This document shows positions 5,795 to 6,338 of a DNA stretch of 6,338 bases, piece by piece. The position numbers and the translations under genes are program-made. The DNA is from a bacterium (GTDB lineage Bacteria; Auribacterota; UBA3054; B51-G9): NCBI GenBank assembly GCA_029933535.1, contig JAOZNZ010000203.1, positions 1-6,338 of the forward strand. The letters run 5' to 3'. Below the pieces are notes generated by a model that searched no databases, was not told the DNA's origin, and saw nothing but the letters and a program-made list of their open reading frames with translations. Position 1 is the first letter of the stretch. Each line of letters begins with the position of its first letter.

Positions 5795-6226
5795 TTATTT
5801 GTCTTCAACGTCTTGGGCTTCTACATCTTTTTTAGCTTTTCTGTTGATTTCCTGAATTACAAGAGCATCATCTGCAATCCATTTTGACTGCCAGACATAT
5901 TCAGGGAAAGAATCTCCATAAATACCGGAACCGGTAAGACCGAAAGTCACCACATCAGTTACACCGCCGAATGCACGTGCTGCAGTCAGGAAAGCTCCAT
6001 CACTAAGACCTGTGATATTTCCAAAGAAAGGGTTACGAACATTTTCGTAGATTAAATTTCTGGGAACTTCTACCCAACAAGTAAGGCAGTTAACAACACC
6101 GCGTCCGTAATTATAGGCCATATTATCAAGCCATGCTTTTCTGTTGTCTTGTTTTGCTTCTTGTGCAGCGAGAAGTGTTGTTGCGCTCATGCAAACGATA
6201 AGAGTTGCGAGAATAAATTTTTTCAT
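5795..6226 (-). CDS. Exosortase system-associated protein, TIGR04073 family
   Basis: This small exported protein has 143 residues. Residues 1-21 are a signal peptide (MKKFILATLIVCMSATTLLAA, cleavage before QE). The mature part carries what I recall as the family core: YGRGVVNCLTCWVEVPRNL (40-58; compare 'GRGxxNxxTGWxEIPKN'), a glycine-rich helix with GLSDGAFLTAARAFGGVTDVVTF (73-95), and PEYV (108-111) near the end. The length fits the roughly 125-residue family average. The family is of unknown biochemical role and is known mainly because it occurs in genomes with the exosortase/PEP-CTERM system. That agrees with the PEP-CTERM-like tail on the protein encoded at 1998-3668. A charged tail (KAKKDVEAQDVEDK) ends the protein. 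The gene stands alone: it has its own promoter, a Shine-Dalgarno 8 nt before the ATG, and a terminator 37 nt after the stop. Cysteines 47 and 50 (CLTC) could be redox- or metal-linked, but nothing else supports that. Confidence 0.85.
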   Translation of the reverse strand: MKKFILATLIVCMSATTLLAAQEAKQDNRKAWLDNMAYNYGRGVVNCLTCWVEVPRNLIYENVRNPFFGNITGLSDGAFLTAARAFGGVTDVVTFGLTGSGIYGDSFPEYVWQSKWIADDALVIQEINRKAKKDVEAQDVEDK

Positions 6227-6234
6227 GCGTTTAT

Positions 6235-6239
6235 CTCCT
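6235..6239 (-). promoter_or_regulatory. Shine-Dalgarno of the TIGR04073-family gene
   Basis: AGGAG lies 8 nt before the ATG at 6226 (minus strand) and fixes this start. It is the only strong ribosome-binding site in the window; the GH51, lectin and trmH starts lack one. Confidence 0.85.
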
Positions 6240-6289
6240 GAAAATTATTAGGGGTTACAGGCATTTATATTAATTAGTCTTATATCAAT

Positions 6290-6325
6290 CTCGTATATTA
6301 TACTGATTTAGCAGTTCACTGTCAA
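6290..6325 (-). promoter_or_regulatory. Perfect-consensus sigma-70 promoter of the TIGR04073-family gene
   Basis: On the minus strand TTGACA (6325 to 6320), a 17-bp spacer and TATAAT (6302 to 6297) match the consensus fully. The start is predicted near 6290, giving a leader of about 63 nt ending in the AGGAG site. The -35 region (ATTTGACAGT) resembles that of the GH51 promoter (GTTTGACAGT), sharing TTTGACAGT. Confidence 0.85.
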
Positions 6326-6338
6326 ATAGATTTAAATT

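Noticed and set aside
1..6338. Insertion sequences, CRISPR arrays, tRNA genes and prophage genes.
   Set aside because: No transposase, regularly spaced repeats, tRNA cloverleaf or phage protein was seen on either strand.

Overview
This window looks like a chromosomal segment of an AT-rich, Gram-negative-type bacterium that secretes and surface-sorts carbohydrate-active proteins. The best lineage clue is two features together. One is a protein ending in a PEP-CTERM-like sorting tail (1998-3668). The other is a small exported protein matching the TIGR04073 'exosortase system-associated' family (5795-6226). From family knowledge this points to an exosortase-carrying member of the PVC group (Verrucomicrobiota, Kiritimatiellota or Lentisphaerota). 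No marker gene for taxonomy is present, so this is inference. Every gene I can support is on the minus strand.

Layout in direction of transcription (right to left). The TIGR04073-family gene (5795-6226) has its own perfect-consensus sigma-70 promoter, a good Shine-Dalgarno and a strong intrinsic terminator. A second perfect-consensus promoter (5618-5653) drives a two-gene unit: an exported GH51-type glycoside hydrolase (3674-5614), then, 5 nt after its stop, an exported LamG/concanavalin-like lectin protein with a C-terminal PEP-CTERM-like anchor (1998-3668). The predicted mRNA leader before the hydrolase is only about 4 nt, and no Shine-Dalgarno is visible.

The next 407 bp (1591-1997) are non-coding but dense. 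They hold a small palindrome, a strongly foldable RNA of about 115-120 nt (1742-1863, minus) with a -10 box at its 5' end and a U-run at its 3' end, an intrinsic terminator (1706-1741), a probable extended -10 promoter for the next operon (1698-1706), and a 64-bp imperfect palindrome built from CACNAAG units (1606-1669). Then come trmH, a tRNA 2'-O-ribose methyltransferase (994-1590), and, overlapping it by 20 nt, the start of an exported AsmA/DUF748-like protein that runs off the left edge (1-1013).

The hydrolase and lectin genes probably act together outside the inner membrane on an arabinose- or glucan-containing polysaccharide, the hydrolase as catalyst and the lectin protein as a surface-held binding partner. 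The TIGR04073 gene fits the same exosortase/PEP-CTERM cell-envelope system. The most novel-looking element is the structured RNA at 1742-1863: it folds better on the minus strand than on the plus strand and exposes three C-rich, anti-Shine-Dalgarno-like segments.
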